From assembly GCA_028554755.1 (NCBI GenBank), contig JAPTOF010000006.1, forward strand, positions 5,016,501 through 5,080,500: a stretch of DNA of 64,000 bases, read 5' to 3'. The notes below the pieces were generated by a model. The model ran no database searches. It had not been told where the DNA came from and saw nothing but the letters and a program-made list of their open reading frames with translations. Shown piece after piece: positions 11,719-23,206 of the stretch (its first letter is position 1; the number at the start of each line of letters is the position of its first letter). The stretch comes from Cordia subcordata (Eukaryota; Streptophyta; Magnoliopsida; Boraginales; Cordiaceae). A program made the translations under genes and the position numbers.

Positions 11719-14175
11719 TTAAAACCAAAGCACATGGCGAAGATTTGCTAGAAAAGATGCCAAGATAATAACCGAGATGCTTGGCCAGCCTTCATGACTC
11801 CAGGTGGAGCTGCCTGCATTATGGTGGTTGTTGTTGCGGCGGTTGTGTTCAGCGCCACCTGCATATATTGGGACCGCCGTTGAACCTCCATGCGTGTCGG
11901 AGGATCCGCCGCCATTATTATTTCCCTCTCCACCACCGCCACCTGCTTGGCTGCCGCCATTCCCTCCGCCTCTGTGGCCAACAGTGCCATGCCCATATTT
12001 CATTTCCTGAGTTTTGCTGCTTCCTGCAATAATGTTACTATCGCCCAAGTGTTCTTGCGCTGCTTCGTCTTCAATGCTTTCCTGCAGTTGAACTGTATAT
12101 ACTACAGAATTACTTCCTCATCTAAAAAATTTGAATTTGTAATGATAATAGAAGCTATTGACGTATTTATTTTGTATTGAAATGGTCTCCATATGGACCG
12201 TCTTAATATTTTTAAATGTGTAGTGACACGAGACTAAAGTATTTCCACGATACCGTCAATGTAGCCATTGATTGAGTTTATTACAGACGAAAAAACTCAC
12301 GATTTGGAGTTTTTTCCATTTGAGGTAGTTGAAGTGATGAAGGTTGATAGTCATGTACGCCTTGACATTGGAAGTTGGAAGAGAAATATGATCAGAGGTA
12401 GCAGCCAATGTAGAAGATAAAATTCAAGAAATGTTTAAGAGATAGTAAGTCTACTAATATCACGAAAGAATATTATTGAGCTTGAATTTTTTTTTTTTTT
12501 GAAATGTTATTCAAGCGAAACACAAACAACAAATGTTATAATTTTGTGAATAGAAAAATATTCTTAACTAATTACAAGAATTACAATACATACAAATTAT
12601 TTACTCTTGATCACAGAACAAAAGAGAAAAAAAAAATCTCTAGAATTCTTAAGCCCACTAAATGATGGATTTGTTGGAATATCTTTGAGGAGAAAGGGAA
12701 AGACATTTGCTAATTGCCAGAATAGATGAATTGTTGACCACACACACACACACACACACACAAAAAAGGCGCACTACATGAAACCATCACGCAATTGATT
12801 ATTTGATTCTTGTTATTGCTGATAAAAGGCATGGTTTTTTTCAGATCAAATCAAAAGTGGGTCACCAGTCTACAAAATTCTCTCTCTTTCGAATCGTAAA
12901 TATCATTTGATATGGTTGAAATTTAAAGAACGCGTTAAAAGTAAAATAGATTATTAGGTGGATGGGTATAAAAGGTCTGTTTGGATTGGTTACATTAAAT
13001 TTGCAATAACTATTTGATTTGACTTTCAAAAAATATTGAAACGCAGAAAAAAGTTCAAATATAACTTTTTTTAAAAGTCAAAATTTTTAACTTCTAAAAA
13101 AAATTATTTTTCAAAAGTTGTTAAAAAAACACTTTTAAAAATAGCCAATCCAAACAGACCCAAAGTGAGGCCAATGCGCACTCTTTCATTTGTCAAAGAT
13201 GGTTCCAGAGTTTGGTTCTTACAAACCACCAAAAATATCCAAAAAATTATGCAAGTCGCACCAAAATTTATACCTAATCTCATTACATGTAATGACATAA
13301 ATTATACATAAATATTACCCATTATAACACTCGTTTACACATCATTTATGTATAAATTTTTTATGCTATTAATAATGAATTGAATTTATTATTACTATCA
13401 TCATAAGACTTAAATATTTTAAATTGATTAGTTAAGTTCACTTGTGATGACAAGCTAATAGTTGGGTGCATGTCATTGTAGGTGAAGCCTGAGTAATTAC
13501 ATCCTCTAGAAAAGATGGTGACCATTTAATTTGCAATAATTTTTCCCTTCCAAATTATACAAGTCCAAAAAAGAAATTGTTATACACCTTACTGTTTAAT
13601 TAAAATATAAAAGTCTCGCACTCGATTAAACAACCCAAAATAGAAAGGACTTGAAACGTTTGGTCAAAAGTTAAATAAATTCAAATTTAATGAATAGAAG
13701 AAATTACCATGTTAAACTTTGGTCAGGACAAGACAAACAAAGACTATTAATCTTTTAAGAAGTAACTTTTTTCTTTTTTTGGCTAAATTAAGAAGTAAAA
13801 GTTCTTAATAAACAAGTTTTAGCAACAACTAGAGTCGACCTAAGCATGACTGACACTTCGGCAAACTGAACCATCAAATTTTGTCAGCACACAAATCTTG
13901 ACAACTAAACAGAGGTAACTAAACTAAGTATTATCTCGCTAAGTAGAATCGAGAATGAGTTAACGGATGTAAAATGAATTAAACTAATCTCTTTTACAAG
14001 ACAGTATCACTTTTAAGTTATAAGCTCAAAGAGCAAAGCACTTTCGAGCAGGAAAAATAACAATAGAATAGAGCACACCTGGAGGGGAAGTATTGGCAAG
14101 AACGCTCGTGTATGCAGGACTAGAAAAACATAACATAGCCATGCAGAAAAGCACAAGTATTTCTTTGATCTTCAT
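11719..14175 (-). CDS. Small secreted glycine-rich protein (two exons)
   Basis: Exon 1 (14175-14079) encodes a signal peptide, MKIKEILVLFCMAMLCFSSP. Exon 2 (12092-11719) encodes the rest. The donor G|GTGTGC and acceptor ATATACAG|TT join without frame loss (97 + 374 = 471 nt, 156 residues). After the signal comes an acidic stretch (ESIEDEAAQEHL), then a Gly/Asn/His-rich tract (GGGNGGSQAGGGGGEGNNNG) and a hydrophobic tail (SISVIILASFLANL). The layout of signal, acidic linker and Gly-rich region resembles small plant cell-wall GRPs. The hydrophobic tail could be a GPI-anchor signal or a membrane segment. The 2-kb intron contains a Tourist-like MITE. Without transcript evidence the exon join is an inference, although phase and composition both agree. 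An upstream in-frame Met at 14229 is less likely because the signal peptide begins at 14175. Confidence 0.6.
12974..13161. mobile_element. Tourist-like MITE, copy A
   Basis: 188 bp with terminal inverted repeats GGTCTGTTTGGATTGGTT and, reverse-complemented from the right end, GGGTCTGTTTGGATTGGC. The interior shares ACTATTTGATTTG and AAAAAGTTCAAATA with the copies at 15751 and 24118. It lies inside the intron of the glycine-rich protein gene. The target-site duplication is not clear. Confidence 0.75.
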
Positions 14176-14400
14176 GTTGCTTATTTTGGAACGACTGCAT
14201 AACAACAGCTTCTCATCCTCCTTCCACATACCGCCTATCTTAGCTTCTTATACAATCGGCTTTTCCGGGTCCTGCTTACCTGAAAAGTGGACAATTTGGC
14301 TTTTTCTTATTGCTAGTGGCAACGCTGTCTTATCAAACGCTAAGAAGTCGATCCACAGGATAACGAGGAATATTAGGACGTCCCATAACGGTCGGATAGA

Positions 14401-14669
14401 TAGTGTGTTTGGGATGATCTTATTTTAAAATATTTATTTTATTAAAATTTAGAGATATTTTATAAGATTTAAGATATCTTATTATATGCACCATATATTC
14501 TATAGTTATAAAAAATAAGATAGGAAAAATTACTTATTTTTTATAAAATAAAAAGTATGATTTTGTTTTAAATTTTCATAAGATGCATGATAAGATTTCT
14601 TAAATCTTATAAGATGTACCCTCATTTCAATAGGATAAGTATCTTAAAATAAGACTATAACAAACAGAG
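14401..14669. mobile_element. Terminal-inverted-repeat element of about 270 bp
   Basis: The left end GTTTGGGATGATCTTATTTT pairs with the reverse complement of the right end, GTTTGTTATAGTCTTATTTT. The interior is AT-rich and partly self-complementary, with repeated AAGATATCTTAT / ATAAGAT motifs. It has no coding potential. It lies close upstream of the glycine-rich protein gene. Confidence 0.55.
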
Positions 14670-14671
14670 TA

Positions 14672-15280
14672 ATAGCCTGTTTGGAATAGTCTTATATGAA
14701 ATTTAAAATCTGATAAGTATCTTATCTGATAAGTGTTTGATAAGAAATAAGTGTTTGATGTAAAAAAATTATTTGGTCTGGAGTCTTATTAGCATAATCT
14801 AAAATGCTAAAATAAGCTGAATTGACCAAAATGTCCTGAAATGTTTAATAATAGAATTGATTGGTGAATAACTATTATAAATTTACTCTACAATTGTTAA
14901 TATAACCTATTTTAACAAAAAATAACCCTTTTGTGTCATTGCATATATTACTATAATGTAACTAATTATAAAATTAAAATTCAAAGAAGTGTTAAATAAA
15001 TTTAAAAAATTATATATGTGACAACAAATTTAAAAGGCAATCTTGGTATTAAGCTAAAAACACGAGGGCAATAGTGGAAAGTAAAGTTTCATTAAAAATT
15101 TCTAAAATTCTAGCCGTGTCCCATATAAGCAATAAGATGGCTGATTGTTGCTTAAATTTTTGCACTATAAATAGCCATCTTAAAATAAGCATTTTATTAT
15201 AAGCATAAAACAAACATATTTTTTTAGATAAGATGTAAAATAAGAAAAATTGCTTATTATAAGCTGTAAACAAACACAGC
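14672..15280. mobile_element. Terminal-inverted-repeat element of about 0.6 kb
   Basis: The left end TAGCCTGTTTGGAATAGTCT and the reverse complement of the right end GCTGTGTTTGTTTACAGCTT are similar. Both subterminal regions are rich in ATAAGC/TTATAAGC and GATAAG motifs. There is no transposase. It sits directly beside the 14401-14669 element, and the two may be related or nested. Confidence 0.45.
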
Positions 15281-15750
15281 AAAGAGTTGTCGTAGAGCAA
15301 CTTATTACCGTGAGTTCATTCAACTTATTTATGTGTGGCGTCTTTTTGGCTTTTTGTTATTTGTCACAATTGTAGCCTTTAGATCAGATGTCAAATGCAT
15401 ACCTTCATTGAAACTATACGTACAACCTTAACGGTGTTCTTTGTGGTTTTGGAACCTTTCCTTTGTTTGTTGTAATTTTGTGTTTGGTATTCAATAAAAC
15501 TTTTTGTTTGATTAGAAAACGAAAAAAGTTCTCGAACGACTTAAAGCATATATTATAAGTATTATACAAATGTAGTAAGGAATACGTAATCTTGGACGCC
15601 GGGAGGTATTCATCATCCACAAAAACAGAGAGAATCTCGGGACATCGTTTTTGCCTGTGGATTGAAAACTGAAAAGTTGAACCCCCACTTTACATCTGGG
15701 CCAAGTAAACAAGAAACCCCTTAATCTCTTTGCCTAAGTTGGCAATTTTA

Positions 15751-15977
15751 GGACTTGTTTAGATTGGTTTTTTTTAGGAAAAAATAATTTTTTAAAAAAA
15801 ATTATATTAAATTTGTAATAACTATTTGATTTGGCTTCCAAAAAAGCTGAAATTCTGAAAAAAGTTCAAATACAATTTTTTTTTAAAAGCCAAAATTTTC
15901 AACTTCTCAAAAGAAAAATTATTTTTTAAAAGTTGTTAAAAAAAAAATTTGAAGAAAACCAATCCAAGCAGGAACCC
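15751..15977. mobile_element. Tourist-like MITE, copy B
   Basis: 227 bp. The left terminus is GGACTTGTTTAGATTGGTTT, preceded by TTA. The right terminus reverse-complements to GGGTTCCTGCTTGGATTGG. The interior shares AACTATTTGATTTGGCTTCC and AAAAAAGTTCAAATAC almost exactly with the copy at 24118, so the two belong to one family. It encodes nothing. Confidence 0.8.
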
Positions 15978-17507
15978 AATGATATTGAGGTCAATGTGAA
16001 GTTGCTTTTCTTGAGTTTTTAGCCATATAATTGCACCACATAATACTATATGACAAGCCACGGTTTTGTTCTAATGTTGACTATAATATTATATTGCAGC
16101 ACATCATGTACTACAAATGTTACAACCATGCCTAAAAGCGGTGTCTCCTAAAAATGTAGGTTATAATTGATAATAAAAAACACATAATACGAATCTTAAC
16201 TAGTTTACTACAATCGTCACATGCATGAAACAAGAATGTATATCTCATGTAAACAGTTAAGACGAGACTATAACTCAGTTATACAGCGACCATTTCATAT
16301 CTAAACCAAGTTGATATTTAGTAGAGTATCTAATGGTTGTATGTGGTAATCTTAGAATTATTCTTTTTCACATAAAATAATTAGAGTTATTTAATTTAAA
16401 AAAATCGACGACCACAGAGCTCGAGTTGATATCTAGAAAGAAAAGGACAGATGCACCAACGCGAACTTGTTCTACTTTAGATTCTAGACGTCATAAGACA
16501 CTCTGCAAAATAAGATTCGAAATGAACTCAAGTGGATACAATTAATTAAACTTTAACTCAATTTACGTGTCACATTATATAGAATGTTTAAGATAAGATG
16601 ATATATAAAACGAGCCTTAACTAAAAATACTGACTTACGTAGTCGAATTATATTGGATTATTCCTAATTTTACAATATTTACTTATAAATCATGTTTATA
16701 TTATCTCCCACGTCATTACACCAATGTTAAGCAAATTTGCTACAATAATTTGAGATATTCGAAAGACTCGTATTTTGTGGAGGGACTTGTAGGGAAAAAA
16801 AAATGACCGCCTTCACATAATGACTTGCTTTACTAGATCTTTCCTTTCCACAAATTTCATTCAATGGCCACAACAATCTCCATGATCCAACCTCAAGGTG
16901 GTGGGAGGAGATATATATATATATATACACAAAAAATTTTAATTTCTTATTACGTATTGAAATGCTTACTCCAAAAATCAATGTTTCTTCCTCTTAAATT
17001 AAAGAATATATGCACACATCATTTTCTTAATCGGACCAACTAAAGTGATGCGACTCATCATCAATTTGCTTGGACATAAAGGCAGTGCATATATTATGAC
17101 ACTAGCACTTGCTTCTTATTCTAAATAGATTTGGATTTCTCGTCACTTTACGATATATATTATAATTAGTGAATAGTTAATTGTCAAATTTTATAACGTA
17201 TGTATTGAAACATATTCTTGTCTCAAATTGAAAAAATCATAAGTTTTAAACTTATCATATATAAAATCTTAAACTACTTTACTTAACACTAATTAATTTT
17301 AAACTAATGTTCAAAAAGTATTAATAGAGATTTAGAGACAAGTCTTGAGACTCTTGACCCAATTACATCTCAATCTTATATCATATCAACACAGGCAGGC
17401 AGTTGATATATCATACACCCAACTACCAGCGTACACCAGCCTGCTCATGCGCTAACAAAACCAAAAAAACAATTGTGACAGAGACGAAAAAAGAGTTCAA
17501 AGCACAT

Positions 17508-17645
17508 ACCTTAACAAAACCCCAACAAGAAAATGTTGACGCCACCGCACTACCTCCACATTCATTGCATGAGTTGGCAACAATATACCTTAAAAAACCT
17601 AGAAGAAAATGCCGCCGCCACCGCACAACCTCCACATCCATGGCG
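17508..17645. repeat. Imperfect tandem duplication of about 78 bp
   Basis: ACCTTAACAAAACC...AAGAAAATGTTGACGCCACCGCAC...CCTCCACATTCAT recurs as ACCTTAAAAAACC...AAGAAAATGCCGCCGCCACCGCAC...CCTCCACATCCAT. It is GC-richer than its surroundings. It could be the remnant of a coding or promoter segment, but I recognise no product. Confidence 0.55.
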
Positions 17646-18383
17646 TCACCATCACTACATCGAAACGTTGTTTTGATGGTTTATCTTCTTCAGGATTACA
17701 TTACATAGAGTATGGAGAGAGCAACTCTGTCGGGTAAACAAGCTTCTGCGTACATATGTGATGCGGGGGAGGAGTTGGTGGTGTTACGAAAGATACCCTC
17801 ATTAGCTGAACCGTAGCCAATAAACGGGGCTGCTTCTATCTCTAATGAGTTGAGCCTTTTTTCCCCCAATGCAAGTAGATTTGCTATCACGCAGCTGAGT
17901 AAAAAGCATGAACTTTTTGATCTACGAAGAGAATATTGTACATCTCACTGTGGCGACAAATGCGTGTGACAACGTTACAGAAAAGAAAAATATTGACAAG
18001 AAGTGTCTATGATCGTTGTATATGTACTTCAAACTCCACATGAGATTTGAATATGTAAATTATTGTTTTTGCAATGAATTCCAGTTATTGGCCTTTATCA
18101 CTCTTCTTCTAATCATGTTATGCAGTGCAAATCCTGAGCATGATGAAGAGCAGTAAATTTTGTTTGGTGAAGTGCAGCAGTACCAAGCAAGAGAAAAATC
18201 AATTAGAAAAATGATGGATCTTATGAACATGTCATAAACTAAACGCCAACAGGTTTAGTCCAGAAATTTCAAATTCCATTCTTCCAAGGGTTAAAGGCTG
18301 ATTATTGTCGATTGACTCCCAGGTTTATTTCATTTTTTTTAAGTCTTATTTTTATATTTCAGAAAATTAAAAAATTATAGTTT

Positions 18384-18390
<7 letters not shown>

Positions 18391-18418
<28 letters not shown>

Positions 18419-19165
18419 CATAGCTTCATAACTTTTATACTATACATTCATAATTTTTACACTACATATTCATAATTTTTATACGTTCACAATATTTGTA
18501 TTATATGTCCACAATTTTTATACACACAACTTTTATATTACATGTTCACATTTTTTATTTTTTATATATTTTATATTACATGTTCATAATTTTAATACTT
18601 TATGCTCAAAACTTTTAACTATCCACAATTTTTATACCACATGTTCATAACGTTAATTTGCACTGCTTTTACGCTATATGTTTAAAAGTTTTACATTATT
18701 TGTTCGCAACTGATAAATAACATGTTCGCAATCTCTAACCAATAACTCACAACTATAAACGATATGTTCGCAACTATAAACTACGTTTTACAACCTGTTA
18801 ACACTATTTTCAAAACTTGCAAATTTTCAAATTCGCAAATCTCAAAATAATAAAAATTAAAATCTCAAATCTTTTATATTACATATTCACAATTTTATAT
18901 GTTCACAACTTTTATATTATATGTTCGCAATTTTTTATTAATTACAAATTTAATATTATATGTTCCCAATTTTAATATTTTATGTTAAAAAATTTTAATT
19001 GTTCGCAAATTTTGCAAGATATGTTTATACGTATAATTATTCACCATTCTTACATTATATATTCAAAAGTTTTACATTATAAGTTCACAATTGACTAACA
19101 ACATATTCACAACCTATGGCCAATAGGTTCAAACCTATCTACAATATGTTTGCAACTTTGATTAA
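18391..19165. repeat. Degenerate short-unit repeat (TATGTTCACAATTTTTATA type), about 0.78 kb
   Basis: After a (TA)n run, a unit close to ATGTTCACAAYTTTTATATT (20-25 bp) recurs about 25-30 times with heavy drift (variants TTCATAATTTTTATAC, GTTCGCAACTATAAAC, GTTCAAAAGTTTTACATTA). No open frame survives. It behaves like an old satellite-like array or the internal repeat region of a DNA transposon. Confidence 0.7.
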
Positions 19166-19858
19166 TACATGCACACTCTATGGATGCTATGTTCATACCT
19201 TATAAATTCCAATTTCACAAATTCTAACCTAACAAATACTAAAATTTATATAATTTTTTCTCATCATCATTTTCTCTTTCATCTTTATCAATTTTTTTGT
19301 TTAAATCTTTCTCTAAAACAAGTGATGTACTTTCGAGCACAATTTTGCATTCATCAGTGGTTGCTTTTGAGTTCTGTAGACGAGTTTTAATGGCTGATGG
19401 GTGTGTCATGTTCTTTATTGCACATGCTAATTCTTTCAGGGGTTTCCCACATTCTCAACTCATTCTCGTGCATGATTCTTGGATTTTCCTCTGAAATTCG
19501 GTCTGTGCTTGCAAATAATCATACAGCAAAAAGTGAATTTTAGAAATTGGAAATTAGACGTGAGTATTCTTAATTTTGAGCTATTACATCATTTTGCTTG
19601 TCAACTGAAAAAAATTATTTAATTTTTTTGAATTAAAGCACAAAAGACGAGTGAACCAAACTAAAATAAACCAACCTTATTCTAAAGAGTACGGTCAACT
19701 AGATTTGAAATTCTCTAATTAAGGTTACGAAAATCATTCAAATTGATAAACAACAAACAACATACATTGCTTCAGGTATTTCAACAAACACAAAGAAGGC
19801 ACCATAAAATCCTTAGAATCTGACCCAAAACAGAAAAGAAGAGATACAAGGGAGAGGA

Positions 19859-20098
19859 GAGAGAAGAAAGAGAATGCAGAAGAGAGGGCAGCATTTTTAT
19901 TTAAATTAGGCACGTGTGATACATATATTTTGGGGGTACCATACTCAGCGGGTATACCAAGAAATAGGTGTAAGGAAGAGGAGAGAGAAGAAGGAGAATG
20001 CAGAAGAGAGAGCCGCGTTTTTATTTAAATTAGACGTGTATGATACACTCATTTTAGGGTGTACCATACTCAGTGGGTATATTAAGAGATTGGTGTCT
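19859..20098. repeat. Tandem duplication of about 122 bp
   Basis: Copy 1 (19859-19980) and copy 2 (19981-20098) share GAGAGAAGAARGAGAATGCA, TTTTTATTTAAATTAG, ACGTGTRTGATACA, GTACCATACTCAGYGGGTAT and AGAWWGGTGT in the same order. They differ by scattered substitutions and small indels. There is no coding potential in either copy. Confidence 0.85.
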
Positions 20099-20905
20099 GG
20101 TATAATTTGCGCATCACGGGTGACCCATCCTATTGTTGTGTATGTGATCATCCTATCTGTCGAGTTACGATTTCTTTATTCTCGTCATCAGTCACGTGGG
20201 TATTGAAAATACGTTCTTACCTTTCGTAAAAAAAATTACAAATTTTAAATTCACTATGTAAAATCTTGAATAATTCTACATAAAATTAATTAATTTTAAG
20301 ACGGAACTCTTGATTCTTAAAATTGCAGGAAATCAAATCTTGAAAAAGTGGCAGATAGACTAGAAGGATGTGATGTATCAAAATACCCAGTTTGTGGAAG
20401 GAATTTTTTGACAAATATCAATCCTTCCGACACTTCTCAAGCATGATGTAGCGTGATACCTTGGATCACATGGCTAGTTTGTCCTTTAGAGGCACAACTT
20501 TGAAAACCATCACCAATTTTCTCCCTCGTTGCATGTCTGAAAAGCAAAATGGACCTCAAATTCAAAATATGCTACTCCCCCATTAATGTTATCCTTTGAC
20601 TTTTAAGGGTATTTCCATAAGTTCTAATAACAGGGGTTTGAATTTAAGTTCTAATGAAATTATTTCTTATAAGAACAATAATTTGTTAGATAATTACCAA
20701 ATCATCTAACATATTTGCATTAATTACAATGCTACAGACGAGCAACGTAACATATATGCATTTTTGTCCAACGAAAAACGAATGCTCTGTCATTTACCTC
20801 AAATAAAACAAATATGTCGACCAAAATGTCTCAAGTAATATGCAAAATGCCAAAGATTGGTTTATTTATACCCATTTTTTGGTCCAGCTCCATGCAAATA
20901 TTGAA

Positions 20906-20914
20906 ATATATATA
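20906..20914 (+). promoter_or_regulatory. Probable TATA box of the 21.1-kb gene
   Basis: ATATATATA lies about 145 bp before the ATG. It is followed by a leader (CACACACAAAAACACAGAGA) typical of plant 5' untranslated regions. The spacing suits a short leader. There is no independent support. Confidence 0.4.
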
Positions 20915-21055
20915 CATCTCTCATTGAATAAAACCATAAATCCATCGTTATCACACAGGAACACCTATAATTTTACCCACAATATTTTTCCTTTATATTC
21001 TGCATCACATTAGCTAGCAAAGACTAGAGACACACACAAAAACACAGAGAAAAAG

Positions 21056-21691
21056 ATGATGATGGCTTCAACAACAAAAAAAAAAGAACAAGGCTCTATT
21101 AATCAAAATAACACCACCATTGAACGTCATCAAAGCCTTCCATGTGAAAAAACAAGCCTGGATTCTCCAGAGAGCTTTTTTGATCTCCCACCCGACTCAT
21201 TTTGGGTACCAAAGGGAGACGAGAACGAGTGGTTTGGTCGCAATGCCATCATTGAACGCAAAAGCTCCCGGAAGCTCAGTTCCTCCGGGAATTCCGATCA
21301 CCAAAGAAGGCCGTGCTCGCACCGATCGAACCACAAGGGGAAAACGTCGTTTCTCGGACTCCCTGTGCCTCAGAAATCTTGCTTTCCCGATGGAAACCCT
21401 CGGCAGAACAAGGCGGGAAACGTGTATTTGTTTCGGAGCCGGTCTGAACCGGGAGGGAAGTCGCCAATGCCGGCCGCCACTGAACCGGCCTCTCCTCAGG
21501 TTTCTTGCTTGGGGAAGGTCGGGACGAAGAAGGAAAGGAAGGGGACCGGGGTTTGGAGAAGCATCATCGCTGCCGTGTTGAGAACCGGGTTCAGAACGAA
21601 TGGAGTGGTGAGCAAAGGGAGTGTCGGATCGGTTGAACAGGAGGCCAGACCGGTGGCTTTGCCGGGTTTGACACGGTTGGAGTCAGCTTAG
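21056..21691 (+). CDS. Uncharacterised plant protein with WVP/ERK and EPxSPxVSC motifs
   Basis: Intronless, 211 residues. I recognise a plant-specific, functionally unassigned family from three ordered blocks. These are SFWVPKGDENEWFGRNAIIE at 48-67 followed by RKSS, a short FLGLPVPQ block at 99-106, and EPASPQVSCLGKVGTKKERK at 143-162. The last block has a Ser-Pro site, a possible proline-directed kinase target. The protein is basic, rich in Ser/Arg/Lys/Gly, has no signal peptide or membrane segment, and is probably largely disordered. A hydrophobic WRSIIAAVLRTG stretch at 167-178 may be a small helix. Three consecutive ATGs start the frame, and the first was chosen. An overlapping frame at 21120-21581 is a shadow caused by the higher GC content. 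Existence of the gene is well supported; its function is not known. Confidence 0.82.
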   Translation: MMMASTTKKKEQGSINQNNTTIERHQSLPCEKTSLDSPESFFDLPPDSFWVPKGDENEWFGRNAIIERKSSRKLSSSGNSDHQRRPCSHRSNHKGKTSFLGLPVPQKSCFPDGNPRQNKAGNVYLFRSRSEPGGKSPMPAATEPASPQVSCLGKVGTKKERKGTGVWRSIIAAVLRTGFRTNGVVSKGSVGSVEQEARPVALPGLTRLESA

Positions 21692-23203
21692 TTAGGCGGT
21701 CCGAGTCGTAGATTTAATTAGCGTACACGTGTAGCAATTTCATTGGTAGTCTTTGTTCCAGTGCCCACGTTGGTAGTTAAATTGATTGAGGCCGTGACTT
21801 ATGGGCAGTCGCAATAAGCTCCAATGTAACGCCAGGTTTAAACTTGCATTCAATATTGAATATGACCCAAAAAAAAAACAAAGAACTTATATAAATTAGT
21901 TTACGATAATTGCAATTTTGTTACATATATTAGAAAATCAAATCTATATAATATATATAATGCATAATATATAAAAGAGAATAACATGACTTTTTAGTGA
22001 ATACTAGCTACATATCTTCATGTCATGAATTTTTTGTCCACCAAAAGCACATTTGGCACGTTTATTTCATTGATACAAAAAAATTTTCCTAGTTTGTTTA
22101 CTTTTTTTTACATCAGATCAATTTCTTAACAAAAACAAAAAAAGAAGAAGAAGAAGAAGAAAACATCACCGGCTCATGGCGACAAGAAAAAGGAACTACA
22201 ATGACAATTTGTTTCCTTCTTTTTGAGTTTTAGCATGGTTTTCATCATCCTATTAGTAAAGTTCTTTCCATCACCGACAAATTTAATTCAGTCGATGATT
22301 TATTACGGAATTTGAAGGATTTATAGTGAAATTTGATGATCAATTATGAAAGAAAAATGAATTATTAGTAAATTTAAAGGATTTATAGTGAAATTTTATG
22401 TCTCTTTGACTTTTCTTGAGATCATTATAAAGATAAATCAATATAATCCATACAATAAAAGACATCAGAGAGAAATCATATTATTTCAAAGGAAAAAGCA
22501 GAAGCTACATACGTTTTTTTCCCTTTTCACTCATAGATCGTATATGATACATTTATGTTTGTATATGTATATGTGCGTGTGTGTGTATATATATATATAT
22601 ATATATGCTTTTCCTTTTTACATAATGGATTATACACTTAATTGATGCATTAAATGTTCTTTAAAAGAAAAAATATTGAATGATAAAGAATTACCAACTA
22701 CTCAAATATGTATACAATTAATAAATAATGTGGGGATTGCGAATAGCAATTGTGAATGATCTTGACATGTTACCCATTACAACAAAAATTCAAACAGGGT
22801 GATTGTAATAACATGGTGCGACAAAGTTGAACGCAATCACCCATTTATAGAACATCTACTAAGCCATTTATACCTACTCTTTAATTGTCATTAGCTTATC
22901 TCATTATTCATCTTGCATTTTTTCACACTAACTACGACACTTTTTTCTTATTATGATAAAGTCAGCCTTGTTAATTTTATATCTTGCGGTGGTTTGTATC
23001 TTTCTCGCTTAATGGAGGGATTGAAGAAATCTTGTGCTTTATGGTTGTGGATTAATACGGGATCAAGAAGAAGAGACTGAACTTGACATGTGTCCCTATC
23101 TCTTGAAGCCTTATCAAACTTTCAATCCATCTCTTGTTTGCTAATTAAAGAAATCCTTTGGAGGAGAATTAATGTTTGTGGATAGCACGCGAATGCTCTT
23201 TAC
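21692..23203. other. Intergenic DNA, no supported gene
   Basis: The first ~200 bp are the 3' flank of the 21-kb gene. About 22270-22400 contains an imperfect duplication of GAATTTGAAGGATTTATAGTG / AAATTTAAAGGATTTATAGTG. An alternating GTGTGTGTATATATAT tract is at 22574-22606. Nothing else is recognisable. Confidence 0.5.
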
Positions 23204-23206
23204 TTA

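Larger units (their letters stand above)
15281..18380. other. Intergenic DNA, no supported gene
   Basis: Contains a MITE (15751-15977), a (TA)n tract near 16913-16926 and a short imperfect duplication at 17508-17645. Open frames at 17403-17708 (plus) and 17696-17890 (minus) have mixed composition but match no family I know. The (TA)n run at 18391-18415 marks the start of the next repeat block. Confidence 0.5.
19166..21055. other. Intergenic DNA and promoter side of the 21-kb gene
   Basis: Contains the 122-bp tandem duplication (19859-20098). The region just upstream of 21056 includes a TATA-like run at 20906-20914 and an A-rich leader. No other gene is supported. Confidence 0.5.

Noticed and set aside
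17403..17890. Overlapping frames on both strands at 17.4-17.9 kb
   Set aside because: Part of the region is a simple duplication. Neither strand shows a domain, signal or splice structure that makes a gene.
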